DNA of 64,000 bases, taken from the NCBI RefSeq assembly GCF_010550245.1, contig NZ_JAAGLU010000005.1:271836-335835 (forward strand). Direction: 5' to 3'. The notes beneath the pieces were generated by a model. The model saw nothing but the letters and a program-made list of their open reading frames with translations, had not been told where the DNA came from and did not search any database. Shown here piece by piece: positions 44,704 through 54,223 of the stretch (position 1 is the stretch's first letter; each line of letters opens with the position of its first letter). This DNA is from Streptomyces sp. SID12501. GTDB lineage: Bacteria; Actinomycetota; Actinomycetes; Streptomycetales; Streptomycetaceae. Made by a program: the position numbers and the translations under genes.

Positions 44704-45060
44704 TCAGAGATACAGGCCTGTCGAGTCCTCGGAACCCTCGAACCGGTCCGCCGCGACGGCATGCAGATCGCGCTCACGCATCAACACGTAGGCGACCCCG
44801 CGCACCTCGACCTCGGCCAGGTCCTCCGGGTCGTACAGAACGCGGTCACCCGGCCCCACCGTACGTACGTTCTGCCCGACCGCGACGACCTCCGCCCAGG
44901 CCAAACGACGGCCGACGGCCGCGGTGGCGGGGATCAGGATGCCGCCACCGGAACGCCGCTCGCCCTCACTGGCGTCCTGCCGCACGAGCACACGGTCGTG
45001 CAGCATCCGGATCGGCAGCTTGTCGTGATGGGTGCTCTGCTCTTTGCTCTTGGCGCTCAC
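44704..45060 (-). CDS. GroES-like co-chaperonin protein
   Basis: 118 aa with the Cpn10 fold: LPIRMLHDRVLVRQDASEGE, SGGGILIPATA, AEVVAVGQNVRTVGPGDRVLY and an acidic C-terminus. It is a stand-alone GroES paralogue, longer than the canonical 100-102 aa and with a divergent mobile loop, and no groEL is nearby. Chaperonin interaction is possible but unproven. Sits upstream of a DUF3618 gene on the same strand. Confidence 0.88.
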   Translation of the reverse strand: MSAKSKEQSTHHDKLPIRMLHDRVLVRQDASEGERRSGGGILIPATAAVGRRLAWAEVVAVGQNVRTVGPGDRVLYDPEDLAEVEVRGVAYVLMRERDLHAVAADRFEGSEDSTGLYL

Positions 45061-45081
45061 ACTCCGAACCTACCTGCCTCT

Positions 45082-45414
45082 TCAGCCCTTGCGCCGCCGG
45101 GTGCCCAGAGCGAGCAGCCCGACCAGCCCCACGACCACCAGGGCGACGGGCACGATCCGCTCGATCCGGGGCGCCCCGTCCTCGTCGACGAACTGTCCCT
45201 TGACGTCACCGACGACACGGTTGACGCCTACGTAGGCGCGCCCGAGGGTGTGATCGACGCCGGCGACGACCTTGGCCTTGGCATCGCCGACGATCGTCTT
45301 CGGGTGCACCCGCACCCCGATCTCGTCGAGCGTCTCGGCCAGCGTCTCGCGACGACGCCTGATGTCCGCCTCGATCTGCGCCGGGGTTCTGCTGCTGTCC
45401 GAGGTGTCCGCCAC
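45082..45414 (-). CDS. DUF3618 membrane protein
   Basis: 110 aa from GTG 45414. DUF3618 signature: SRTPAQIEADIRRRRETLAE, LDEIGVRVHPKTIV. It has a C-terminal TM (IVPVALVVVGLVGLLALG) followed by RRRKG. Small actinobacterial membrane protein, function unknown. Ends just upstream of the GroES-like gene start. Confidence 0.88.
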   Translation of the reverse strand: MADTSDSSRTPAQIEADIRRRRETLAETLDEIGVRVHPKTIVGDAKAKVVAGVDHTLGRAYVGVNRVVGDVKGQFVDEDGAPRIERIVPVALVVVGLVGLLALGTRRRKG

Positions 45415-45577
45415 CGTACGCCCTCCGAAGTCCGCTGGATGCATTGCTCCGGACAGTCTGTCAGTTCCGCCTCGGCCCGCACTGTCAGCACCCCCGGTTA
45501 CGCTCGGACCCGGCACCCTTTCAAGGACTCACGTGGCCGCACGTGAACGCACGAGGACGTACGAGGAGACCTGACGG

Positions 45578-46045
45578 ATGAGCGAGCGACTCCAGCCCGG
45601 TGACGTGGCCCCGGCCTTCACCCTGCCCGACGCCGACGGCAACGAGGTGTCGCTGGCCGACCACAAGGGCCGCAAGGTCATCGTCTACTTCTACCCGGCC
45701 GCCCTGACCCCCGGCTGCACCAAGCAGGCCTGCGACTTCACGGACAACCTCGACGTCCTGGCCGGCGCGGGCTACGACGTGATCGGCATCTCCCCCGACA
45801 AGCCGGAGAAGCTCGCGAAGTTCCGCGAGAAGGAGAACCTGAAGGTCACCCTCCTCGGCGACACGGAAAAGACGGTCCTGCAGGCGTACGGCGCCTTCGG
45901 CGAAAAGATGAACTACGGCAAGACGTACGTCGGCGTCATCCGCTCCACGATCATCGTGGACGAGGAGGGCAAGGTCGACCAGGCCCTGTACAACGTCCGG
46001 GCGACGGGCCACGTCGCGAAGATCATCAAGGACCTGGGCGTCTGA
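45578..46045 (+). CDS. bcp: Thioredoxin-dependent thiol peroxidase (BCP-type peroxiredoxin)
   Basis: 155 aa atypical 2-Cys peroxiredoxin that reduces peroxides with thioredoxin as electron donor in the cytoplasm. Peroxidatic Cys47 lies in YPAALTPGCTKQACDF and the resolving Cys52 is five residues on, as in BCP. DVIGISPDKPEKLAKF and STIIVDEEGKV complete the fold. Single gene with its own terminator at 46067-46101. Confidence 0.95.
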   Translation: MSERLQPGDVAPAFTLPDADGNEVSLADHKGRKVIVYFYPAALTPGCTKQACDFTDNLDVLAGAGYDVIGISPDKPEKLAKFREKENLKVTLLGDTEKTVLQAYGAFGEKMNYGKTYVGVIRSTIIVDEEGKVDQALYNVRATGHVAKIIKDLGV

Positions 46046-46066
46046 AACCCCGTTCCCGCTGCTCGC

Positions 46067-46101
46067 GCGGCCCGTGCCGATTCAATTCCGGTGCGGGCCG
46101 C
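46067..46101 (+). terminator. Hairpin after bcp
   Basis: GCGGCCCG (46067-46074) pairs with CGGGCCGC (46094-46101); four further pairs including two G-T extend the stem, and a GTTTT run follows shortly after. Confidence 0.75.
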
Positions 46102-46192
46102 TTCGCGTTTTGGGCGTGACTGTCCGATAAGCGGTTCGTTACTCCGTACGAGACCACGAACGGGTGGTCGGGAGATGGAGGGGACATTCAGC

Positions 46193-47221
46193 ATGGAGAC
46201 GGCACCAGTACCGGCGATGCCACCTACAGACCCATACGGCAAGAAGCGGCTCGCGCCGATCGTCGCCGAAGCACGTAACTGGACAGACCTGATGCGGCGG
46301 CTCGGTCTCCGGCCCAGCGGAGGTCAGCGGCGCGTGCTCCAGGAGAAAGTCGCCGGTCATGGACTGGACACCGGGCATTTCGTGAAGCGGAGCCCATGGC
46401 GCAAGTACCCGGACGCCGCTATCGCGGAAGCCGCGACTTCTTCTTCGTCGCTACGCGAAGTGGCCCTGAAGTTGGGCGCCACCCCGGCTACCGGAACTCT
46501 TTCTCACATCAGGCGTCGCATCGACGCCGCGGGAATCGACATCAGCCACTTCCCCGGTGCGAATCGCGCGGAGTTGGACTTGCCCTTCACCCCCGAGGAA
46601 CTGAGAGCGGCGGCGGCAGACGCCACCAGCGTGCGTGGTGTGGCGCGCGCCCTGGGCGTACCCGACGACAGCCGGTCTCGTGCGACGTTGAGCCGCATGC
46701 TGCGTGCGCAGGGCGTCAGTACGGACCATCTCTCGCATCGGCGCGCGACCATCCCCGAAGACAAGCTTCGCGACCTTGTTCCGCGCTCCGCGAGCTATGC
46801 CGATGTGATGCGCGGCCTCGGCTTGGACGTCAACGACATCAATCACCGGCGAGTCCGTCGCACGGCAGCTCGCCTCGGCCTCGACACAACCCACTTCAAG
46901 CGCCGAGCCTGGGGTCGAGCCGATACCCCTGCGCCCGCACCCATCGCTCCCCGGGTGCTGGTCTTTCTACCCGCCCACGCAGGCCGGACCAACAGGACTC
47001 AACTCCACCGGGCCTTGAACGAGGTCGGAGTGCCTTACGCGTGCGAGAGCTGCGGCAACCCTGGTGAGTGGCTGGGCCGCTCGATCACTTTGCAGATCGA
47101 CCACATCAACGGGGACTGGCACGACAACCGCCAGGAGAATCTGCGGTACCTGTGCCCGAACTGCCACGCGCTGACAGATACGTGGTGTCGGCAGAAGCAG
47201 AGAATGCCGCTCGCCGGATAG
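46193..47221 (+). CDS. HNH endonuclease with four repeated HTH-like modules
   Basis: 342 aa from ATG 46193 (GGAGGGG 10 bases upstream). Four modules of about 45 residues (near 20-63, 76-120, 135-180, 190-235) share a pattern of short helices ending in GHF, SHF, DHL or THF, for example DLMRRLGLRPSGGQRR and GVARALGVPDDSRSRATL. They look like tandem DNA-binding units. The HNH nuclease is C-terminal: CESCGNP (Cys284/287), LQIDHINGDWHDNRQENLRY and CPNCHALT (Cys321/324). Possibly a homing or defence nuclease. It ends 54 bp before tRNA-Leu. Confidence 0.85.
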   Translation: METAPVPAMPPTDPYGKKRLAPIVAEARNWTDLMRRLGLRPSGGQRRVLQEKVAGHGLDTGHFVKRSPWRKYPDAAIAEAATSSSSLREVALKLGATPATGTLSHIRRRIDAAGIDISHFPGANRAELDLPFTPEELRAAAADATSVRGVARALGVPDDSRSRATLSRMLRAQGVSTDHLSHRRATIPEDKLRDLVPRSASYADVMRGLGLDVNDINHRRVRRTAARLGLDTTHFKRRAWGRADTPAPAPIAPRVLVFLPAHAGRTNRTQLHRALNEVGVPYACESCGNPGEWLGRSITLQIDHINGDWHDNRQENLRYLCPNCHALTDTWCRQKQRMPLAG

Positions 47222-47275
47222 CCATGGCTCGCCGTACACTTACAGCCGCCTGTCGTGCTTGACGACGGGCAGTCA

Positions 47276-47358
47276 GCGGCCTTGGCGGAACGGCAGACGC
47301 CTCGCGTTTAGGGCGCGATGGGAGCAATCCCGTGAGGGTTCGAATCCCTCAGGCCGCA
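47276..47358 (+). tRNA. tRNA-Leu (UAG anticodon)
   Basis: 83 nt class II tRNA. Acceptor stem GCGGCCT (47276-47282) pairs with AGGCCGC (47351-47357), discriminator A at 47358, CCA not encoded. Anticodon stem TCGCG/CGCGA (47302-47306, 47314-47318) encloses loop TTTAGGG with anticodon TAG at 47309-47311. The long variable arm (47319-47332) and T arm AGGGTTCGAATCCCT fit tRNA-Leu. Confidence 0.95.
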
Positions 47359-47373
47359 CTGACCTTCATTTGA

Positions 47374-47408
47374 AAGGTCTGGCTTACCACTTCCGTAAGC
47401 CAGACCTT
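47374..47408. terminator. Terminator between tRNA-Leu and rdgB
   Basis: Perfect 14 bp inverted repeat AAGGTCTGGCTTAC (47374-47387) and GTAAGCCAGACCTT (47395-47408), loop of 7. It can serve the tRNA and the convergent rdgB gene. Confidence 0.85.
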
Positions 47409-47422
47409 CCAGTGCACGCAGC

Positions 47423-48025
47423 TCAGCCCAACAACTCCCGCACCACCGGCACCAACCCCCGGAACGCCTGCCCCCGATGGCTGATCGCGTTCTTCTCCGC
47501 CGCCGTCAGCTCCGCGCACGTCCGCGTGTCGCCCTCCGGCTGGAGGATCGGGTCGTAGCCGAAGCCCCCCGAGCCCACCGGACTGTGGCGCAGTACGCCC
47601 CGCATCCGACCCTCGACCACTCGCTCCGTACCGTCCGGAAGCGCCAGGGCCGCCGCGCACGCGAAGTGGGCGCCCCGGTGTTCGTCCGCGATGTCCGACA
47701 GCTGGGCCAGGAGTAGTTCCAGGTTCGCTCGGTCATCCCCGTGCCGGCCCGACCAGCGGGCCGAGAAGATGCCCGGGGCGCCGTTGAGGACGTCGACGCA
47801 CAGGCCCGAGTCGTCGGCCACCGCCGGTAGGCCTGTTGCCTGGGCCAGGGCGTGGGCCTTGAGGAGGGCGTTCTCCGCGAAGGTGACGCCTGTTTCCTTG
47901 ACGTCGGGGATGTCGGGGTAGGCCTCCGCGCCGACCAGGTCCATGGGGAGGGCCGCGTCGGCGAGGATCTGCCGCAGTTCGGTGATCTTTCCGGCGTTGC
48001 GGGTGGCGAGGATCAGGCGTGTCAT
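47423..48025 (-). CDS. rdgB: RdgB/HAM1 XTP/dITP pyrophosphatase
   Basis: 200 aa. Removes non-canonical purine nucleotides (dITP, XTP) from the pool by hydrolysis to monophosphates. Family motifs: LILATRNAGKITEL, GVTFAENALLKA, PAVADDSGLCVDVLNGAPG, SGGFGYDPIL and SHRGQAFRGL. Length is typical. Upstream is a lipoprotein gene then rph on the same strand, the usual rph-rdgB neighbourhood. Confidence 0.96.
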   Translation of the reverse strand: MTRLILATRNAGKITELRQILADAALPMDLVGAEAYPDIPDVKETGVTFAENALLKAHALAQATGLPAVADDSGLCVDVLNGAPGIFSARWSGRHGDDRANLELLLAQLSDIADEHRGAHFACAAALALPDGTERVVEGRMRGVLRHSPVGSGGFGYDPILQPEGDTRTCAELTAAEKNAISHRGQAFRGLVPVVRELLG

Positions 48026-48060
48026 GGCGTCCAGTATCCCGGGCTCACCCGGGACCTCTC

Positions 48061-48087
48061 ACGCCGGTCACGCCGGTCACGCCGGTC
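48061..48087. repeat. 9 bp tandem repeat x3
   Basis: ACGCCGGTC repeated three times, followed by a degenerate copy, in the short gap between rdgB and the lipoprotein gene. Confidence 0.85.
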
Positions 48088-48117
48088 ACATCACCCCGGT
48101 CACGCCGCTCGCGCCGT

Positions 48118-48546
48118 CTACGACGTGCACACCTTCGTCAGTTCGCCCGCCGCGTCCGTGACGCCGCTGATGTCCGGGGTCTGGTCGCCGCCCTCGATGG
48201 CCGAACGGACGTTGTCCACGGCCTTGTTGAGGTCGTCGACCGCCTTGTTGACGTCGGTGTTGTCGGTCTTGTCGCCGAGGTCGGCGAGGCTCTTGTCGAT
48301 CGCCGACAGGGCCTCGTCCGCCTGCGTCGGGTCGTTCGCCGCGTTCTCGACGGCGTTCTGGAGGTTGGAGACGCTGGTGGCGACGGCGTTGGCGGTCTGG
48401 ACGCAGTCCAGGGCCTTGTTGACGGCGTCGCATCCGGTGGTGAGCCCGGCGGTCAGCACGACGGCCGCCACGGTGGCGGCGACGGCGGTGACACGGCGCC
48501 CCTGTCCGAGTCCTCGTGCGTTGTGGAGTCGGCGGCTGACGGGCAT
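48118..48546 (-). CDS. Lipoprotein with helical repeat region
   Basis: 142 aa from ATG 48546 (MPVSRRLHNARGLGQGRR). Twin-Arg-like basic start, hydrophobic VAATVAAVVLTAGL and lipobox TTGC give a lipoprotein. The mature part is helical and acidic with heptad-like repeats (NKAVDDLNKAVDNVRSA, SVSNLQNAVENAAND). Unknown function, conserved position between rdgB and rph in Streptomyces as I recall. Confidence 0.85.
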   Translation of the reverse strand: MPVSRRLHNARGLGQGRRVTAVAATVAAVVLTAGLTTGCDAVNKALDCVQTANAVATSVSNLQNAVENAANDPTQADEALSAIDKSLADLGDKTDNTDVNKAVDDLNKAVDNVRSAIEGGDQTPDISGVTDAAGELTKVCTS

Positions 48547-48702
48547 GGTTCGGGGTCCCTCCGTTGGCTGGTCGGGCGTACGGCAGCGCAAGATCGCCGT
48601 ACGCCCGTCTCTCTACGTGTTCCGCTTGTTCCGCGTACCTCTGAAGACGCGCGGGAGCAGCGGTGCGGTTGCCCGCGACCGCCACCTTATTTGGTGTGCC
48701 CT

Positions 48703-49440
48703 TTACCTTTCCAGGGCCTCGTCCAGCGCCTTGCGCTGGAGTGCCGCCAGGTCCGTGCAGCCGGCGACCGCGAGGTCGAGGATGGAGTTGAGTTCGTCGC
48801 GGGCGAAGGGTTCGGCTTCGGCGGTGCCCTGGACCTCGACGAAGCGGCCGTCGCCGGTGCAGACGACGTTCATGTCCGTCTCCGCGCGTACGTCCTCCTC
48901 GTAGCAGAGGTCGAGGAGCGGCACCCCGTCCACGATGCCGACCGACACCGCGCTCACCGTGCCGGTGAGGGGCTGGCGGCTGGCCCGGATCAGCTTCTTG
49001 CCGTGTGCCCAGGCGATGGCGTCGGCGAGGGCGACGTACGCGCCGGTGATGGCGGCTGTACGGGTGCCGCCGTCGGCCTGGAGGACGTCGCAGTCGAGGA
49101 CGATCGTGTTCTCGCCGAGCGCCTTGTAGTCGATGACCGCGCGCAGGGAGCGGCCGATGAGGCGGCTGATCTCGTGCGTACGGCCGCCGATCTTGCCGCG
49201 GACGGACTCGCGGTCGCCGCGGGTGTTGGTGGCGCGCGGGAGCATCGAGTATTCGGCGGTGACCCAGCCCTCGCCGCTGCCCTTGCGCCAGCGCGGGACG
49301 CCCTCCGTGACGGAGGCGGTGCAGAAGACCTTCGTGTCGCCGAAGGAGACGAGGACAGAGCCCTCGGCGTGCTTGCTCCACCCGCGTTCGATGGTGACGG
49401 GGCGGAGTTGTTCGGGGGTGCGGCCGTCGATACGTGACAT
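48703..49440 (-). CDS. rph: Ribonuclease PH
   Basis: 245 aa from ATG 49440 ([20 protein letters not shown]). Phosphorolytic 3'-5' exoribonuclease that trims tRNA 3' ends. Motifs: [52 protein letters not shown] and [16 protein letters not shown]. Full typical length. Confidence 0.97.
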   Translation of the reverse strand: MSRIDGRTPEQLRPVTIERGWSKHAEGSVLVSFGDTKVFCTASVTEGVPRWRKGSGEGWVTAEYSMLPRATNTRGDRESVRGKIGGRTHEISRLIGRSLRAVIDYKALGENTIVLDCDVLQADGGTRTAAITGAYVALADAIAWAHGKKLIRASRQPLTGTVSAVSVGIVDGVPLLDLCYEEDVRAETDMNVVCTGDGRFVEVQGTAEAEPFARDELNSILDLAVAGCTDLAALQRKALDEALER

Positions 49441-49465
49441 GGCGACGAGCCTAGCCGCAACGGCG

Positions 49466-49500
49466 GAAGGGGCCCTTCCTGTGCCGGGAAAGGGCCCTTC
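49466..49500 (-). terminator. Hairpin after nagF
   Basis: GAAGGGGCCCTTCC and GGGAAAGGGCCCTTC form an imperfect 13-14 bp stem between the nagF stop and the rph start. Confidence 0.6.
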
Positions 49501-49544
49501 AGGGATGAACGCCCGTGCTGGGAACGGGGGTTCGGATCCGGGGT

Positions 49545-49778
49545 CTACATCATGTCCTCGATGTCCGCTGCGATCGGGTCGGCGTCCGTGCCGACGACGA
49601 CCTGGACGGCGGTGCCCATCTTGACGACGCCGTGGGCGCCGGCGGCCTTGAGGGCGGCGTCGTCGATCAGCGAGGGGTCGATGACCTCGCAGCGCAGCCG
49701 GGTGATGCAGCCTTCGACCTCTTCGATGTTGTCGAGGCCGCCGAGTCCGGCGACGATCTTCTCTGCCTTGGTGGACAT
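49545..49778 (-). CDS. nagF: PTS EIIB component, N-acetylglucosamine type
   Basis: 77 aa from ATG 49778 ([20 protein letters not shown]). Glucose-family EIIB domain; the phosphorylated Cys is in [11 protein letters not shown]. It passes phosphate from the general PTS to GlcNAc taken up by the EIIC protein encoded divergently at 49994. Separate B and C genes match the Streptomyces NagF/NagE arrangement. DasR-like operators lie in the shared promoter region. Confidence 0.93.
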   Translation of the reverse strand: MSTKAEKIVAGLGGLDNIEEVEGCITRLRCEVIDPSLIDDAALKAAGAHGVVKMGTAVQVVVGTDADPIAADIEDMM

Positions 49779-49871
49779 GTCGTACTCCCTGGTCCGAGCC
49801 ACTTTGTCGCAGTAACCCACAGTTGACCGATCTTCGCGAGCGGTCTGCGCATCGTCCGCACACTGTTCGCG

Positions 49872-49887
49872 ACTGGTCTACACCAGT
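49872..49887. promoter_or_regulatory. DasR-responsive element (dre)
   Basis: ACTGGTCTACACCAGT, one base from the dre consensus ACTGGTCTAGACCAGT. It is closer to nagF and should mediate DasR repression relieved by glucosamine-6-phosphate. Confidence 0.9.
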
Positions 49888-49939
49888 CTGCATCTGTTGT
49901 GAAATCGCGGGTTCCTTATGCGCCCTTCACCGTGCTACA

Positions 49940-49974
49940 ACATGGTCTACACCACTGACTGGTGTAGACCATGT
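49940..49974. promoter_or_regulatory. Paired dre sites forming a large palindrome
   Basis: Two dre-like 16-mers, ATGGTCTACACCACTG (49942-49957) and ACTGGTGTAGACCATG (49958-49973), sit back to back. Together they form a perfect inverted repeat with 15 bp arms (49940-49954, 49960-49974) just upstream of the EIIC gene. Likely the DasR control site for GlcNAc uptake. Confidence 0.88.
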
Positions 49975-49993
49975 TCCACCCGTTGGAGGAAGT

Positions 49994-51244
49994 ATGAGCA
50001 CCGCCACCACCGCGGCGGTCCCCGCGAAGAAGAGGGGATCCGGCCTGTTCCAGGGCCTGCAGAAGGTCGGCCGCAGCCTGCAGTTGCCGATCGCCGTACT
50101 TCCGGCGGCGGGCATCCTGGTGCGCCTCGGCCAGCCCGATGTCTTCGGTAAGGACGGACTGGGCTGGGGCAAGGTCGCGGACGTGTTCGCCACCGCGGGC
50201 GACGCCGTCTTCGCCAACCTCCCGCTGCTGTTCTGCATCGGCATAGCCATCGGCTTCGCCAAGAAGTCCGACGGCTCGACCGCCCTCGCCGCGCTGGTGG
50301 GCTTTCTGGTCTACAAGAACGTCCTGACCGCGTTCCCCATCTCCGACGCGAAGATCACCAAGGGCGCGGACGTGGCCGCCACCTACAACGACCCCAAGGT
50401 CTTCGGCGGCATCATCATGGGCCTGATCGCCGCGGTCACCTGGCAGCGCTTCCACCGCACCAAGCTCCCCGACTGGCTGGGCTTCTTCAACGGTCGCCGA
50501 CTGGTTCCGATCCTGATGGCGTTCATCGGCACCGCCGTCGGTGTCCTCTTCGGCCTGGTCTGGGAGCCCATCGGCGACGTCATCACCAACTTCGGCGAGT
50601 GGATGACCGGTCTCGGCGCGGTGGGCGCGGGCATCTTCGGTGCCGTCAACCGAGCGCTGCTTCCCGTGGGCATGCACCAGTTCGTCAACACGGTGGCCTG
50701 GCAGGAGATCGGCTCCTTCAAGGATCCCTCCGGTGCCGTCTGGCACGGCGACCTGCCGCGGTTCTTCCACGGCGACCCGACCGCCGGCCAGTTCATGACC
50801 GGTTTCTTCCCGATCATGATGTTCGCGCTGCCGGCCGCCGCCCTCGCCATCACGCACACCGCCCGGCCCGAGCGCCGTAAGGCCGTCGGCGGCATGATGC
50901 TCTCGCTCGCGCTGACCTCGTTCGTCACCGGCATCACCGAGCCGATCGAGTTCTCGTTCATGTTCATCGCGCCGGTCCTGTACGTCATCCACGCGGTCCT
51001 GACAGCCCTGTCCATGGCCGTCACCTGGGCCCTGGGCGTGCACCACGGCTTCAGCTTCTCGGCCGGCGCGATCGACTACTTCCTCAACTGGAACCTCGCG
51101 ACCAAGCCCTGGCTGATCATCCCGATCGGGCTCGTCTTCGCCGCGATCTACTACTTCACCTTCCGCTTCGCGATCACCAGGTGGAACCTCCCCACCCCCG
51201 GCCGCGAGCCCGAGGAGGAGGTCGAGGATCTCACCAAGGCGTGA
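49994..51244 (+). CDS. nagE: PTS EIIC permease, N-acetylglucosamine type
   Basis: 416 aa from ATG 49994 with a strong GGAGGAAGT site. Glucose-family EIIC: QKVGRSLQLPIAVLPAAGIL at the start, about ten membrane segments, GMHQFVNTVAWQEIG, and the conserved GITEPIEFSFMFIAPVLYVI plus LGVHHGFSFSAGAIDYFLN region for sugar binding. No fused EIIB domain; NagF supplies it. Corresponds to NagE-type GlcNAc permeases; which of the nagE paralogues is not decided. Confidence 0.93.
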   Translation: MSTATTAAVPAKKRGSGLFQGLQKVGRSLQLPIAVLPAAGILVRLGQPDVFGKDGLGWGKVADVFATAGDAVFANLPLLFCIGIAIGFAKKSDGSTALAALVGFLVYKNVLTAFPISDAKITKGADVAATYNDPKVFGGIIMGLIAAVTWQRFHRTKLPDWLGFFNGRRLVPILMAFIGTAVGVLFGLVWEPIGDVITNFGEWMTGLGAVGAGIFGAVNRALLPVGMHQFVNTVAWQEIGSFKDPSGAVWHGDLPRFFHGDPTAGQFMTGFFPIMMFALPAAALAITHTARPERRKAVGGMMLSLALTSFVTGITEPIEFSFMFIAPVLYVIHAVLTALSMAVTWALGVHHGFSFSAGAIDYFLNWNLATKPWLIIPIGLVFAAIYYFTFRFAITRWNLPTPGREPEEEVEDLTKA

Positions 51245-51271
51245 GCCACCCTCGTACAGGAGTACGGCATG

Positions 51272-51317
51272 ACGAGGGCCCCGGAACCCGAGCAGGAGTC
51301 GGTTCCGGGGCCCTCGT
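51272..51317. terminator. Strong hairpin between nagE and MBL gene
   Basis: Perfect 17 bp stem ACGAGGGCCCCGGAACC (51272-51288) with GGTTCCGGGGCCCTCGT (51301-51317), loop 12. Serves convergent transcription. Confidence 0.88.
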
Positions 51318-51339
51318 GCGCCCTACGAGGCGTCAGGTC

Positions 51340-52092
51340 TCAGATCTCGTACGACGCCCGCGGCGCCGCCAGTTCCACCGGTCCCCTGAACACCTCGCGT
51401 GCGTCGAGGAGGTTCACCTGCGGGTCGGTCCACGGGGGGATGTGGGTCAGGACGAGCTTGCGCGCGCCCGCGCGTCTCGCCGTCAGGCCTGCCTCGCGAC
51501 CGTTGAGGTGCAGGTCGGGGATGTTCTCCTTGCCGTGCGTGAACGCGGCCTCGCAGAGGAACAGGTCGGTGTTCCGGGCGAGTTGCTCCAGCGTGTCGCT
51601 GACGCCGGTGTCCCCCGAGTACGTCAGTGACTTCCCGCCGTGCTCGATGCGGATGCCGTACGCCTCCACCGGGTGGCGCACCCGCTCGGTGTGGACGGTG
51701 AACGGGCCGATGTCGAAGGTGCTCGGCTTGACCGTGTGGAAGTCGAAGACCTCGCTCATGGAGGAGGCGGTGGGGGTGTCGGCGTAGGCGGTGGTGAGGC
51801 GGTGTTCGGTGCCCTCGGGGCCGTAGACCGGGATCGGGTCGCAGCGCCCGCCGTCGTGGCGGTAGTACCGTGCGACGAAGTACGCGCACATGTCGATGCA
51901 GTGGTCGGCGTGCAGATGACTGAGAAAGATCGCGTCGAGGTCGTAGAGACCGCAGTGGCGCTGCAACTCGCCAAGGGCACCGTTGCCCATGTCGAGGAGC
52001 AGCCGGAAGCCGTCGGCCTCTACGAGGTAGCTCGAGCAGGCCGATTCCGCGGACGGGAACGACCCAGAGCAGCCGACGACGGTGAGCTTCAT
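51340..52092 (-). CDS. MBL-fold metallo-hydrolase
   Basis: 250 aa from ATG 52092 (MKLTVVGCSGSFPSAESACS). Zinc site HLHADH at 59-64, later His in RVRHPVEAYG, Asp in YSGDTGVSD and His in LTHIPPW. Resembles RNase Z/cAMP phosphodiesterase-like hydrolases; substrate unknown. Single gene in a conserved Streptomyces neighbourhood. Confidence 0.92.
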   Translation of the reverse strand: MKLTVVGCSGSFPSAESACSSYLVEADGFRLLLDMGNGALGELQRHCGLYDLDAIFLSHLHADHCIDMCAYFVARYYRHDGGRCDPIPVYGPEGTEHRLTTAYADTPTASSMSEVFDFHTVKPSTFDIGPFTVHTERVRHPVEAYGIRIEHGGKSLTYSGDTGVSDTLEQLARNTDLFLCEAAFTHGKENIPDLHLNGREAGLTARRAGARKLVLTHIPPWTDPQVNLLDAREVFRGPVELAAPRASYEI

Positions 52093-52298
52093 AAAGCAGA
52101 AACCTCCGCGGGCGGGGAGCGTCAAAACGAACGTGACGGGGTTCTTGCGGTGCTGTCGAGCGTAAGGCGCAAAACCCCCCGTCGCTCCTCCGCCAAGGGC
52201 TGTTGTGGGCGAACTCACCTGTGCTGTCACCGGTTCGGCTGGACGTGAAGCGCCGGTAGCACGGGCGTCGTGGGGAGTGCGCCGGTACGGTCTTCCGT

Positions 52299-52766
52299 AT
52301 GGACACGTCATGGTGGCTCGCCCTGGCGGCCGTCGTGCTGCTCGCGCTGGTCGCGGCGCTGGTGGACGGCTGGGGACGCGGGCATCGGCCCTCCAGGCGC
52401 GGGGGCAGGCCGCCGGGGCGGCCCGAGGGGCCGAAAGGTCGACGGGGGCGGTCGGCGCGGCCCCGGCCCGCGGAGATCTGGTGGGCGAACGTGCCCTTCG
52501 AGGACGGGCCGGGGAGCAAGGACCGGCCGTGTCTGGTGCTCGCGGTGCGCGGGCGGCGCGTGACGGTCGTGAAGATCACCAGCAAGTACCACGACGAGCG
52601 GCCCGGAGTGATCCCGCTGCCGCCGGGTGCGGTGGGTGACGCCCAGGGCCGGCCGAGCTTCCTGGAGACGGACGAGCTGCGTGACCTGCCGGTGAGGGAG
52701 TTCCGGCGGCGGGTGGGGGTGGTGGACCCGGCCCTCTGGGACCAGGTCCGACACCTCGCCACGTAG
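52299..52766 (+). CDS. PemK/MazF-fold protein with N-terminal membrane anchor
   Basis: 155 aa. TM helix at 5-24 (WWLALAAVVLLALVAALVDG), a basic Gly/Arg/Pro linker (about 28-55), then a PemK-like barrel (AEIWWANVPFEDGPGSKDRP, CLVLAVRGRRVTVVKITS). No antitoxin gene adjoins it. MazF/PemK toxins are soluble RNases, so a membrane-tethered solo form is unusual; it may not be a toxin. Ends next to a short tandem repeat. Confidence 0.85.
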   Translation: MDTSWWLALAAVVLLALVAALVDGWGRGHRPSRRGGRPPGRPEGPKGRRGRSARPRPAEIWWANVPFEDGPGSKDRPCLVLAVRGRRVTVVKITSKYHDERPGVIPLPPGAVGDAQGRPSFLETDELRDLPVREFRRRVGVVDPALWDQVRHLAT

Positions 52767-52770
52767 CCAC

Positions 52771-52824
52771 CTCGTGGTGCGGAACAGGCTCGTGGTGCGG
52801 AACAGGCTTGCAGTGCGGAACAGG
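52771..52824. repeat. 18 bp tandem repeat x3
   Basis: CTCGTGGTGCGGAACAGG twice and a variant (CTTGCAGTGCGGAACAGG) once, between the PemK-like gene and the cysM stop. Non-coding. Confidence 0.9.
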
Positions 52825-52856
52825 CTCGTGAACGGCCTGTTGGTGCCTTGCGGCCC

Positions 52857-54102
<1,246 letters not shown>

Positions 54103-54223
54103 GGCTCGGGCTCCTGTCGGGAGTGTTGGGTCGATGGGCGCGCGGCGGCGCGAAAAGCATTCTTCAGCAGGTCATGCATGTGAGGCGCCGCGGCTCACGG
54201 CCGTACGGCAGCAGGGATCGGCG

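Noticed and set aside
47276..47358. tRNA-Leu as attachment site of an integrated island
   Set aside because: No integrase beside it and no second copy of the tRNA 3' end was seen within the window.
48061..48087. Tandem 9 bp repeats considered as a CRISPR-like array
   Set aside because: Units are contiguous without spacers and no cas genes are present anywhere in the window.
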